From Pseudomonas paeninsulae (GTDB taxonomy: Bacteria > Pseudomonadota > Gammaproteobacteria > Pseudomonadales > Pseudomonadaceae), in the NCBI RefSeq assembly GCF_035621475.1, contig NZ_CP141799.1, positions 1,228,501 to 1,292,500 of the forward strand: a stretch of 64,000 nt of DNA, written 5' to 3'. The notes beneath the pieces were generated by a model. It did not search any database. It was not told the origin of the DNA and was given only the letters and a program-made list of their open reading frames with translations. The position numbers and the translations under genes are program-made. Below are positions 20,275 to 28,029 of the stretch, piece by piece (the first letter of the stretch is position 1; every line of letters starts with the position of its first letter).

Positions 20275-20574
20275 ATGTGCGAGCTCTACGTCAAAGCCGA
20301 CCCGATTCTCTACGAATCGCGCTCGCGCTCGCTGCGCATCCGCGGTGTGGTCACCACCCTGCGCCTGGAAAACCAGTTCTGGGACATCCTCGCCGAGATC
20401 GCGGCGGTCGATGGCATGAGCACCAACCAGTTGATCAGCAAGCTCTACGACGAAGTCATGGACTACCGAGGCGAGGTGGTAAATTTCGCCTCCTTCCTGC
20501 GCGTCAGCTGCACGCGTTTTCTCAGCCAGCGGCCGAGCAATGTGCGCGAGCTGCTGCCACGGCTACAGAAGTAG
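20275..20574 (+). CDS. ribbon-helix-helix domain protein
   Basis: This 99-residue protein has a ribbon-helix-helix core: strand RSLRIRGVVTTLRLENQFWDIL, then helices AEIAAVDGMSTNQLISKLYDEVM, as in PF13467-type proteins common in proteobacteria. Some family members bind DNA; others have unknown roles. ATG at 20275 follows a GAGG-like site. The gene is free-standing between the PfpI gene and a NUDIX remnant. Confidence 0.7.
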   Translation: MCELYVKADPILYESRSRSLRIRGVVTTLRLENQFWDILAEIAAVDGMSTNQLISKLYDEVMDYRGEVVNFASFLRVSCTRFLSQRPSNVRELLPRLQK

Positions 20575-20585
20575 CGGGCGCCGGC

Positions 20586-20891
20586 GCGATCAAGGTGTGG
20601 CGTAACTATGGGGTTATCGAGGAATACCGGCCTTGCTGGAAGCCCGGCTACGACCTGATGCACATGACCCCGCACTTGTTTGTCTGCGACATCGCCGCGC
20701 AATTGCAGCCTGTCAGGATGCAGAGCCCTGAACTGGCCAACGGCATGCGCCCGCGCTGGGTCAACCTGCACGAGGCCATTGGCCACAACCAGGCGGTGAT
20801 GCCGCGCTAGGAAAGCAGCATGGGCCAGTCCATCCAGCGCGAAACCTGCATGCTGAGTAAGGTCGCGGCAGAGCTGCTGGGCGCAGGCTAA
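20586..20891 (+). pseudogene. decayed NUDIX hydrolase, C-terminal part only
   Basis: The frame reads EEYRPCWKPGYDLMHMTPHL, LANGMRPRWVNLHEAIGHNQ, an in-frame TAG at about 20808, then MGQSIQRETCMLSKVAAELL and a TAA at 20889-20891. This is the tail of a NUDIX-type hydrolase. The upstream catalytic NUDIX box is missing and the tail is broken by a stop, so the gene is dead. Confidence 0.65.
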
Positions 20892-21136
20892 CGCGACTTC
20901 CGCAACCAAGAAAAATCGCTCCGATGCCCAATAATCAGTCAGCTGCCCGCATCGTCCGGCAATCCACGGTGCCGAACCCGGCGCGATGCTTTGGCCTGTC
21001 GCCCCTGTCGAGCGGATACGGACCGACCTGGCAACAGCGCTCGGGCGCCGACTGGATTAAACTCGTTTACCAGGCAGCACAACTTCTGGGTAAACCCAGG
21101 CTGGTTAGCCGGGCTGGCGAATGAGGAGGGCAGGTG

Positions 21137-21478
21137 ATGAGCGGCGAATTGCAAATCGAAGATATTCAAGTGGGCGAGGGCAAGGCAGTGGTCAAGGGTG
21201 CCTTGATCACCACCCAATACAACGGTTTTCTCGAAAACGGCAGCAAGTTCGACTCCTCCTACGATCGCGGCAAACCCTTCCAGTGCGTGATCGGCACCGG
21301 ACGGGTGATCAAAGGCTGGGACCAAGGCCTGATGGGCATGAAAGTCGGCGGCAAACGCAAACTCTTCGTCCCGGCCCATCTCGGCTACGGCGAAAGAGAG
21401 TTCGGCCCCCATATCAAGCCCAACTCCAACCTGATCTTCGAGATCGAACTGCTGGAAGTGCTGACGCGGGATGGTTGA
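21137..21478 (+). CDS. FKBP-type peptidyl-prolyl cis-trans isomerase
   Basis: This 113-residue single-domain cytoplasmic FKBP speeds proline isomerisation in folding proteins. Family motifs are complete: YNGFLENGSKFDSSYDRGKP, VIGTGRVIKGWDQGLMGMKVGGKRKL, PAHLGYGEREFG and LIFEIELLEV. The ATG at 21137 has GAGGAGGG 6 nt upstream. No signal peptide or SlyD-like insert is present. It stands alone. Confidence 0.9.
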   Translation: MSGELQIEDIQVGEGKAVVKGALITTQYNGFLENGSKFDSSYDRGKPFQCVIGTGRVIKGWDQGLMGMKVGGKRKLFVPAHLGYGEREFGPHIKPNSNLIFEIELLEVLTRDG

Positions 21479-21851
21479 TAGGCGCCTGCGCTGCTCCGTT
21501 CTGCCGGTGTGAGCAATCCCCGGCCTGGCGAGCTTCGCCCAGCCAGCCGGCGAAGACGCCAGCTATGCAGGATGGCATTGAGCGCAGCGCTACCCATCAC
21601 GGCTAACCGCCGCCCCAGAATCCATGCACAGAGCAATGCTTGCCGCGACGCGGTTAGAGGCGGCGAGCAAGTAAACGCCAGCCTGGCATGGATCGCGGCA
21701 ATGGGATGATGGACAGACAGACTGGGCTAGGCAGGCGTTGCCGTTGGGCGTTATGCCTGTCTGCTTGGGACACCTGGCGTTGCTTTTGACTGGCAGGGTT
21801 CGGCCATCAGCCGCCGGCTAGATCGCAGAATGAATCGGCCCCGTTTAGCCC
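21479..21851. other. non-coding gap of 373 bp
   Basis: I see no protein-like frame, RNA gene or repeat here. It separates the convergent FKBP gene and zinc-ribbon membrane protein gene. Confidence 0.4.
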
Positions 21852-22586
21852 CTACGCCGACAGCTGTCGGCGTTGCTTGAGCAACAAGCGCGCGCCCCAC
21901 ACCAGCGCAGCGAACATGATGCCGATGCCCAATACGAAGCTGATTCGGGCGAATGTCTGGGCGCAATCCAGGGTGCCCGTCATGCTCAGCAGGTTGCCCC
22001 AGTCATGCGACTCCTTCCCACCACCGCCCACCAGCGGCATTGCCCGGTAAGGCGCATCGGCAATATACGGGGCCAGGTCGACCAAGCTCTGCCCGCACCA
22101 CCAGAGCGTCACGCTGGCCGCGTAGTTGTCCTGGTGAAAGAAGCTGAAGGCAACCAACAGGATCAACGGCAGCAGCACCTGAAACAGGCTACCGCCGAGG
22201 ATGGCCATGAATCGCCCCAGCGGCGAAAACAGCACATGGCCAAACTCATGGAACGGCAGATTGATGTTGTGCATGAACGAGCCGCCGATAATTGCCCAAT
22301 CGATACCGTGCGCCATGAACCACAGCGCCCAGAGTGACAACGCCACGGACAACAGGCCGCGGCCATACAGACTGGCTGTATCGACACGCCCCGGCAGCTG
22401 CATGAAGTGCTCGCGCGCACCCATGCGCTGTGGCTCGCCGATGGATAGGGCGCTCGTATCCGCCGCTGCACTGTCGGCACGTGCCAACCACTTGTTGATC
22501 GCAATACCGCAACCTGGGCAGATATCACGGTGAATGGGCGCATCTTTGGCGGTGCGCAGGTAACCGCATTTGGGGCATTCGTTCAT
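21852..22586 (-). CDS. zinc-ribbon membrane protein with an M50-like HExGH motif
   Basis: This 244-residue protein starts with a zinc ribbon (Cys at 4, 7, 23 and 26) and continues with about five membrane helices. Residues 113-117 are HEFGH, inside NLPFHEFGHVLFSPLG, which resembles the membrane zinc protease (site-2 protease, M50) active-site helix. A later SLVDLAPYIADAP could supply the third metal ligand (Asp). A role as intramembrane protease is therefore plausible but unproven. No sigma-factor or anti-sigma gene is near. The ATG at 22586 directly precedes the ribbon. Confidence 0.6.
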   Translation of the reverse strand: MNECPKCGYLRTAKDAPIHRDICPGCGIAINKWLARADSAAADTSALSIGEPQRMGAREHFMQLPGRVDTASLYGRGLLSVALSLWALWFMAHGIDWAIIGGSFMHNINLPFHEFGHVLFSPLGRFMAILGGSLFQVLLPLILLVAFSFFHQDNYAASVTLWWCGQSLVDLAPYIADAPYRAMPLVGGGGKESHDWGNLLSMTGTLDCAQTFARISFVLGIGIMFAALVWGARLLLKQRRQLSA

Positions 22587-22942
22587 GGCTTCACGGGTCT
22601 ATTGGCTGAGTGTTGTTTCTGTCTGCATGGTTGCGGTTTCTCTCGAGTCGATCAACCCAGGGCGAAGGACTGCAAGTATCCAAGCACCAGACTGACCAAG
22701 GCTGCAAGTAGCTCGTATGGGCCGGGCGCCGCGAAAGACATTTCCCGAAGAAGGGCACGGACTCTGTCCCCCTCATCTGCCGCGTGCAACGCTAACACCG
22801 TGGGAAAAGCGGCAAAGGGCACAGTTCTAGTTATGGATCAGAGCGCCTACTCCTGGCCGCTGGCTGCCGGCCCGGAATGACCACTATCGAACTCTTGCAG
22901 ATAGTCAGCTAATGCAGTCAACGGCCGCAAATTGCTCAGCGC
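22587..22942. other. intergenic region without recognised features
   Basis: There is no protein-like frame. It contains the upstream region of the zinc-ribbon gene and the 3' side of the MFS exporter gene. No clear terminator is seen. Confidence 0.35.
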
Positions 22943-24433
22943 TCAGCCAGCGCTGCGCCCCTGTTCCTGTCCCTCTTTTGCCGCAGCGATGTGCGGCGCC
23001 AGGACATGGCTGGCAATGGCGATGGCGAGAGCGATGACAATCAGGATCGCGGCGACGGCGAAGGTGGTGCGCATGCCGAGTGCAACAGCCTCGGGATGCG
23101 CGGTGCTGATGTCGGTCGTTGCCGCGCCGAACGCGAACACCGAGCCCATCACGGAAGCGCCGGTGATCAAACCGAGATTGCGCGACAGGTTGAGCAAGCC
23201 GGAGACCACGCCGCGCCGGTCTGGATGCACATTCGCCATGACCGCGGTGTTGTTGGCCGCCTGGAATAGCGCATAGCCGGCAGTCAGGACGATAAGTGCG
23301 GCGATGTAACCCGGGACACCGAGACTCATGGGCAGTACGGGCAGGATGAGTGCGCCGGCCGCCATGATGCTGAGCCCGGTTATGCTCATGCGCGGTGCGC
23401 CGAACCGGTCGACGATGCGCCCGGCGGGCACGCCCGTCAGCGCCGAGATGATCGGGCCGAATGACATGGCCAGTCCGACCCGGGCCGCATCGAGCCCAAG
23501 CGCAGCGCAGAGGTAGAACGGACCGACCACCAGCGTTGCCATCATCACCGTCATGACCAGGGCGCTCATCGCAAAGCTCGCTCCGAGCGTCGAGTCGCGG
23601 AACATCGCCAGGCGGATCAGCGGTGAAGCCGCTTTGCTTTCGACCCGCAGAAAGAGGCCGGCGCCCACCGCCGCCGCGGCCAGCAGCGCCGCATTGAGCA
23701 GGCCGAAACTGCCGCGCCCCAGCGTCATGGCCAGCGCGTAGGCGGCGAGTGTCAGGACGAGCAGCAGCGTGCCCAGGTGGTCGAAACGGACACGCTCGGC
23801 CAGCGCTAGCGGCCGATCGGCGGGCAGGTGGCGAGCGGCCAGGATCAATGCCAGCAGACCTAGCGGCAGGTTGATGAGGAAGATGGCCCGCCAACCGGGA
23901 CCGGCGATCAGCACACCGCCAAGGGTCGGGCCAAGTGCGGTGCCGATCGCCGACAGGGTGCCGAGCAGGCCCATGGCGCTGCCGGTTTTCTCCTTGGCCA
24001 CCGTCTCGCCAATCAACGCCATGGTCAGGGCCATCATGATCGCCGCCCCGAGGCCCTGCAGCGCACGGGCGGCGATCAGCAGCCAAAGCGTGGGGGCTAC
24101 GCCGCACAAGGCAGAGGCGAGCGTAAACACGAGTATTCCCGCCAGCATCAGCCGTCGGCGGCCGAGCATGTCGCCGAGCCGCCCGACACTGACGATCAGG
24201 CTGGTGATAGCCAGGAGATAGGCGAGGACGACCCACTGGACGCTGTGAAAACTTGCGTCGAATGCCTGGGCCAGGGTCGGCAAGCTGATATTGGTGATGC
24301 TGCTGGCCAACGAGGACAGCAACATGGTGAGTGACAGGCTGACCAGCGCCCACCTCGCCGACGCCCTGGGTTGCCCATGTTCAGTGACCGTCTCAGCCGT
24401 TCCCGCAGCGACTGACTTCGCTATGAATTTCAT
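22943..24433 (-). CDS. MFS multidrug exporter of the DHA2 (14-helix) type
   Basis: This 496-residue proton-driven exporter of the EmrB/QacA type shows the MFS loop motif GRLGDMLGRRRLMLAG after helix 2, motif C-like ALGPTLGGVLIAGPGWRAIF, and 14 predicted helices. It probably expels hydrophobic compounds. The ATG at 24433 faces the divergent LysR gene over a 128-bp shared region, the usual arrangement for a LysR-controlled pump. Confidence 0.85.
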   Translation of the reverse strand: MKFIAKSVAAGTAETVTEHGQPRASARWALVSLSLTMLLSSLASSITNISLPTLAQAFDASFHSVQWVVLAYLLAITSLIVSVGRLGDMLGRRRLMLAGILVFTLASALCGVAPTLWLLIAARALQGLGAAIMMALTMALIGETVAKEKTGSAMGLLGTLSAIGTALGPTLGGVLIAGPGWRAIFLINLPLGLLALILAARHLPADRPLALAERVRFDHLGTLLLVLTLAAYALAMTLGRGSFGLLNAALLAAAAVGAGLFLRVESKAASPLIRLAMFRDSTLGASFAMSALVMTVMMATLVVGPFYLCAALGLDAARVGLAMSFGPIISALTGVPAGRIVDRFGAPRMSITGLSIMAAGALILPVLPMSLGVPGYIAALIVLTAGYALFQAANNTAVMANVHPDRRGVVSGLLNLSRNLGLITGASVMGSVFAFGAATTDISTAHPEAVALGMRTTFAVAAILIVIALAIAIASHVLAPHIAAAKEGQEQGRSAG

Positions 24434-24439
24434 GCTGAC

Positions 24440-24467
24440 GACTCCCGATAGCTTGCTGTCAGGAGTC
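24440..24467. promoter_or_regulatory. inverted repeat in the MFS/LysR divergent promoter
   Basis: GACTCC-N16-GGAGTC lies just upstream of the MFS start. It could be a LysR operator or part of the leader; neither is proven. Confidence 0.3.
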
Positions 24468-24561
24468 TAATGCGCTATTTGGGGTGGCGGAAGGCGCAGC
24501 ATTTGCAGTTAATTAGTGCATTTGACGCCTTGTCAGAATGAAAGCGTGCCGGGGGATATCT

Positions 24562-25476
24562 ATGTCGTCGCCAGATCTCAACTTGCTGATCACCCTGGAT
24601 GTGCTGCTCGCAGAAGGCAGCGTTGCGCGCGCCGCGCAACGCCTGCGGCTGAGCCCCTCGGCCATGAGCCGTGCCCTGGCGCGGCTACGTGAAACCACCG
24701 GTGATCCGCTGCTGGTCAGGGCTGGACGCGGCCTGGTGCCGACGCCGCGGGCGCTCGAACTGCGCGAGCGGGTCAGTCAGCTGGTGCAGGACGCGCAGGC
24801 GGTGCTGCGCCCCGTGGAGTTACTCGATCTGCAGCAGCTCGAACGGACATTCACCTTGCGCACCAGCGACGGCTTCGTGGAAAACTTCGGGGCGCGCCTG
24901 ATTGCCCGCATCGCGACCGAGGCGCCCTGCGTGCAACTGCGCTTCGTGCAGAAACCAGACAAGGACAGCGCGTTGCTGCGCGAAGGCAGCGTTGACCTGG
25001 ATACCGGTGTGGTCGGCGCCGCGACCAGCCCGGAACTGCACACGCGGGCGCTGTTTCGCGACCGTTTCATTGGTGTGGTGCGCATGGGGCACGCGCTGAG
25101 CCAGGGCGATATCACGCCGGCCCGCTACGCGGCGGGTCGTCATGTGCTGGTCTCGCGGCGCGGCCAGGACCTCGGCCCGGTTGCCGAAGCGCTAGCGGCG
25201 CTTGGCCTGCAGCGGCAGATCGTCAGCATCGTCGCTGGCCTGTCCGCCGCGCTGTCCCTGGCACGCGCCAGCGACCTGATCGCCACCGTCCCCGAACGGC
25301 ATAGCGGCAATCTGAGCGGCGGCATGTTCAGTTTTCCCTTGCCGTTCAGCACACCGGAAATCACGGTTGCCCTGCTCTGGCACCCGCGCATGAATGCCGA
25401 TCCAGCGCATCGCTGGCTGCGCGAATGCGTGCGGGACGTCTGTACGGCGCAGCTCAGTAAGCCTGCGGCGCGATAA
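24562..25476 (+). CDS. LysR-type regulator, divergent from the MFS exporter
   Basis: This 304-residue LTTR has the N-terminal helix-turn-helix DVLLAEGSVARAAQRLRLSPSAMSRALARLRE and a substrate-binding effector domain. It probably controls the divergent exporter. The ATG at 24562 (MSSPDLN) has GGGGGA 5 nt upstream and is preferred to the in-frame ATG at 24538. A partly deleted second copy of its coding 3' end and flank occurs at 30473-30655. Confidence 0.85.
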   Translation: MSSPDLNLLITLDVLLAEGSVARAAQRLRLSPSAMSRALARLRETTGDPLLVRAGRGLVPTPRALELRERVSQLVQDAQAVLRPVELLDLQQLERTFTLRTSDGFVENFGARLIARIATEAPCVQLRFVQKPDKDSALLREGSVDLDTGVVGAATSPELHTRALFRDRFIGVVRMGHALSQGDITPARYAAGRHVLVSRRGQDLGPVAEALAALGLQRQIVSIVAGLSAALSLARASDLIATVPERHSGNLSGGMFSFPLPFSTPEITVALLWHPRMNADPAHRWLRECVRDVCTAQLSKPAAR

Positions 25477-25560
25477 CGAAACCATTGCCTCAGAAGGGGT
25501 CTACCAGGGCGCATCCAGAGTTAGTCTGGCCGGTCGCAGCCGGTCACGAATGAGCGAAAC
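25403..25560 (+). repeat. direct repeat A: LysR 3' end and flank (partner at 30501-30655)
   Basis: From CAGCGCATCGCTGGCTGCGC onward, this segment matches 30501-30655 with scattered substitutions, through the LysR stop and about 80 bp beyond. The two copies bracket the choline transporter/dehydrogenase pair. Confidence 0.8.
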
Positions 25561-25583
25561 CGGCCAAAAGTGGCTTGCCTGTC

Positions 25584-25967
25584 CTATAAATAAATCTGTC
25601 CTCGTTTTTCAGTTTCCTTGAGGAAGGTGATGAGTTTGCCCCTCACCTGGGCGCTCAACAGTTCGTCCTTGATCTTGAAAAGCTCTCGCATGACCCCAAG
25701 TCGCCAGCTTTTTCTGAATACCGATCGGCCTACGATTAGTCGCTCGAAGGTATGTTGCGCTTCGGCCTCCAGCTGACCAGTGGTACTGACCTGCTGCTGT
25801 GTGTATTCGTGCACTTTGCAAGCTTGCGGTTGCCTTGCCGGTATGACTGGCACTTGGGCGCACCCTGTTCTCGCGTCGACGGCAAGCAAGTTCAAGCATG
25901 AGTTCAGTGTAGAGGTCGGCTCCAGGCGTTTCGTATCGCGGGTGCCCCTCGGGGATGGGATGTCCAT
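25584..25967 (-). CDS. unrecognised protein, possibly a gene remnant
   Basis: A 127-codon frame ends in LLSAQVRGKLITFLKETEKR and the tail RGQIYL. That tail is encoded by a GGACAGATTTATTT-type sequence also seen near 35936. The C-terminal half looks helical and charged; the N-terminal half is low in structure. I cannot name a family. A second frame (25609-26070) overlaps it, so the gene may be frameshifted. No good ribosome binding site is seen. Confidence 0.3.
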   Translation of the reverse strand: MDIPSPRGTRDTKRLEPTSTLNSCLNLLAVDARTGCAQVPVIPARQPQACKVHEYTQQQVSTTGQLEAEAQHTFERLIVGRSVFRKSWRLGVMRELFKIKDELLSAQVRGKLITFLKETEKRGQIYL

Positions 25968-26320
25968 AGTGACCTCGTGATTCGATTGCTGTTGTATTCA
26001 AATGTGGAGGCCGTGCTGGCGCCTGTCTGTCTGTTAACGAACACAGACGGCTACTCGTAGGCGTTGTCACACACCCTGGAAAAAAGCGATGTTCGCGACC
26101 GTCACTAAACGGCCCAAATCCGCCTGTGACTGCCCTGCTTGAGTACGACTGAAAAGCTCCGCTGTGATTGAAGTTGCCTCCCTCAGAGGAGCCCAGGCGC
26201 GGTCAGCCCATACGCCGCTGCCCGGGCATAACACTGACCCCAAGGGCTATTCCCGGTTAAGCCAGCGCATGATCGGCGGGGAGATCCTGCCTGGGCCAGT
26301 ACATCAGTTTGCCCTGCGGG
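25968..26320. other. intergenic region without recognised features
   Basis: Nothing protein-like or strongly structured is seen. The end of the GMC dehydrogenase gene faces it without a clear terminator. Confidence 0.35.
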
Positions 26321-28012
26321 CTAACCGCCAACCGGCCCTCGTTCGCGCTGATTCTCTTGCCACCCAGGAACAACGAATACCGGTGCATCCGAAGGTTTGA
26401 GCAGCGCTCTGCCGAGAATGTGATCTGCGGCCTTCTCGCCGATCATGATGGTCGGTGCGTTGAGGTTGCCGTTGGTGATGGCGGGCATGATGGATGAGTC
26501 CACCACGCGCAGATTGTCGATACCGTGGACGCGGCACTGGGGATCGACCACCGCCATCGGGTCGGTGCCCATCCGGCAGGAGCCGCAAGGGTGATAAGCC
26601 GTTTCGGCGCTCTTGGCCAGCCAGTCGTCAATCTCGTCGTCGCTCTGCACCTGCTTGCCCGGCGAAAGCTCCTCGCCGAGGAAAGGCCTGAAAGCCGGTT
26701 GGGCGAATATCTCCCGGGTCAGGCGCAAGCCCGCGCGAAAGGCCTGCTTGTCTTCCTCTTCAGCCAGGTAATTGAGGAATATCTCCGGCGCGGCAGCCGG
26801 GTCGCTGGACTTCAATCGCACGTAGCCCCGGCTCTTCGGCTTGTTGGCGCCCATATGCACCTGAAAACCGTGACCCTCGGCGGCGCTGGAACCGTCGTAG
26901 GCGATGGCCCCGGCGAGGAAGTGATATTGCAGGTCTGGATACTTGAGACCGGAGCGGCTGCGGATATAGCCGTTGGACTCAAACTGGTTACTCGCGCCCA
27001 GGCCACTCTTGAAGAAGAACCAACGGGCACCGATCAGCAGTTGGCCGAACGGGTTGAGCCAACCATTGAGGGTGATCTTCTGGGTACAAGCTTGCTGAAC
27101 CCAGACCTCCAGGTGATCGTGCAGGTTCTCGCCGACGCCAGGCAGGTCGTGAACCACCTCGATGCCATGTTTCTGCAGTTGTTCGGCGGGGCCGATGCCA
27201 GACAGCATCAGCAGCTTCGGCGAATTGAAGGCGCTGGCGCAGAGGATCACCTCGCGCCGCGCCTGGACCCGAAGTGTCTTGCCCTGCTGGCGATATTCGA
27301 CCCCAACCGCCCGCTTGCCTTCCAGCAACACCCGAGTGGTCAGGGCATGCATCTGCAGGTGCAGGTTGCCCCGATTCAAGGCCGGTTTCAGATAGGCATT
27401 GGCGGTCGAGCTGCGCACCCCGTCCCGCACGCTCATGTCCATCCGGCAGAAGCCTTCCTGGCGGTAGCCGTTGTAATCCTCGGTCTGGCCATAGCCTGCC
27501 TGACGACCCGCCTCGATGAAGGCGCGATACAGCGGGTTCTGCATATTGTTGCCGTTGCACACCCCCACCGGCCCGCCACTGGAGCGGTACTGATCGGCGC
27601 CATACAGACAGTCTTCGGCCCGCTTGAAGTAAGGCAGTACGTCGGCGTAACCCCAACCTTCGGCGCCCAGCTCCAGCCATTCCTCGTAATCCCCGGCGCA
27701 GCCGCGGACGTAGGCCATGCCATTGATCGAGGAAGAGCCGCCGATCACCTTGCCACGCGCCTGGTGAATCTTGCGCCCCTTGAGGCCCGGTTCGGCCTCG
27801 GTGTACAGCTCCCAGTCGAAGCGCGGTTTATTCAGTGGGATGGAAAAGGCCGTGGGCATCTGAATGAAGATCGAGTTGTCCTTGCCGCCGAACTCGAGCA
27901 CCAGCACCTGGTGGGTGCCATCGGCGCTCAAGCGGTCTGCCAGCACCGAGCCGGCGGAACCGGATCCGACGATGACGTAATCGAAGACCTGATCGAAGGC
28001 TTGCTCACTCAT
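26321..28012 (-). CDS. GMC oxidoreductase, choline-dehydrogenase-like
   Basis: This FAD enzyme oxidises an alcohol, probably choline to betaine aldehyde. The 563-residue protein opens with the dinucleotide-binding DYVIVGSGSAGSVLADRL. GMC signature 1 (ARGKVIGGSSSINGMAYVRG) and signature 2 (CASAFNSPKLLMLSGIGPAE) are present, as are the active-site His in AYHPCGSCRMG and Asn in NGNLNAPT. The ATG at 28012 has GGAG upstream; the in-frame extension to 28267 overlaps the transporter gene. It lies 17 bp after betT on the same strand. Betaine-aldehyde dehydrogenase and BetI are absent nearby, so it may perform both oxidation steps or act on another alcohol. Confidence 0.82.
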   Translation of the reverse strand: MSEQAFDQVFDYVIVGSGSAGSVLADRLSADGTHQVLVLEFGGKDNSIFIQMPTAFSIPLNKPRFDWELYTEAEPGLKGRKIHQARGKVIGGSSSINGMAYVRGCAGDYEEWLELGAEGWGYADVLPYFKRAEDCLYGADQYRSSGGPVGVCNGNNMQNPLYRAFIEAGRQAGYGQTEDYNGYRQEGFCRMDMSVRDGVRSSTANAYLKPALNRGNLHLQMHALTTRVLLEGKRAVGVEYRQQGKTLRVQARREVILCASAFNSPKLLMLSGIGPAEQLQKHGIEVVHDLPGVGENLHDHLEVWVQQACTQKITLNGWLNPFGQLLIGARWFFFKSGLGASNQFESNGYIRSRSGLKYPDLQYHFLAGAIAYDGSSAAEGHGFQVHMGANKPKSRGYVRLKSSDPAAAPEIFLNYLAEEEDKQAFRAGLRLTREIFAQPAFRPFLGEELSPGKQVQSDDEIDDWLAKSAETAYHPCGSCRMGTDPMAVVDPQCRVHGIDNLRVVDSSIMPAITNGNLNAPTIMIGEKAADHILGRALLKPSDAPVFVVPGWQENQRERGPVGG

Positions 28013-28029
28013 GACTTGGCTCCTTGGCG

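Noticed and set aside
22905..24353. 482-codon frame overlapping the MFS exporter gene in another frame
   Set aside because: Low-complexity Arg/Ala/Gly-rich translation without domain; the exporter frame has clear helices and motifs.
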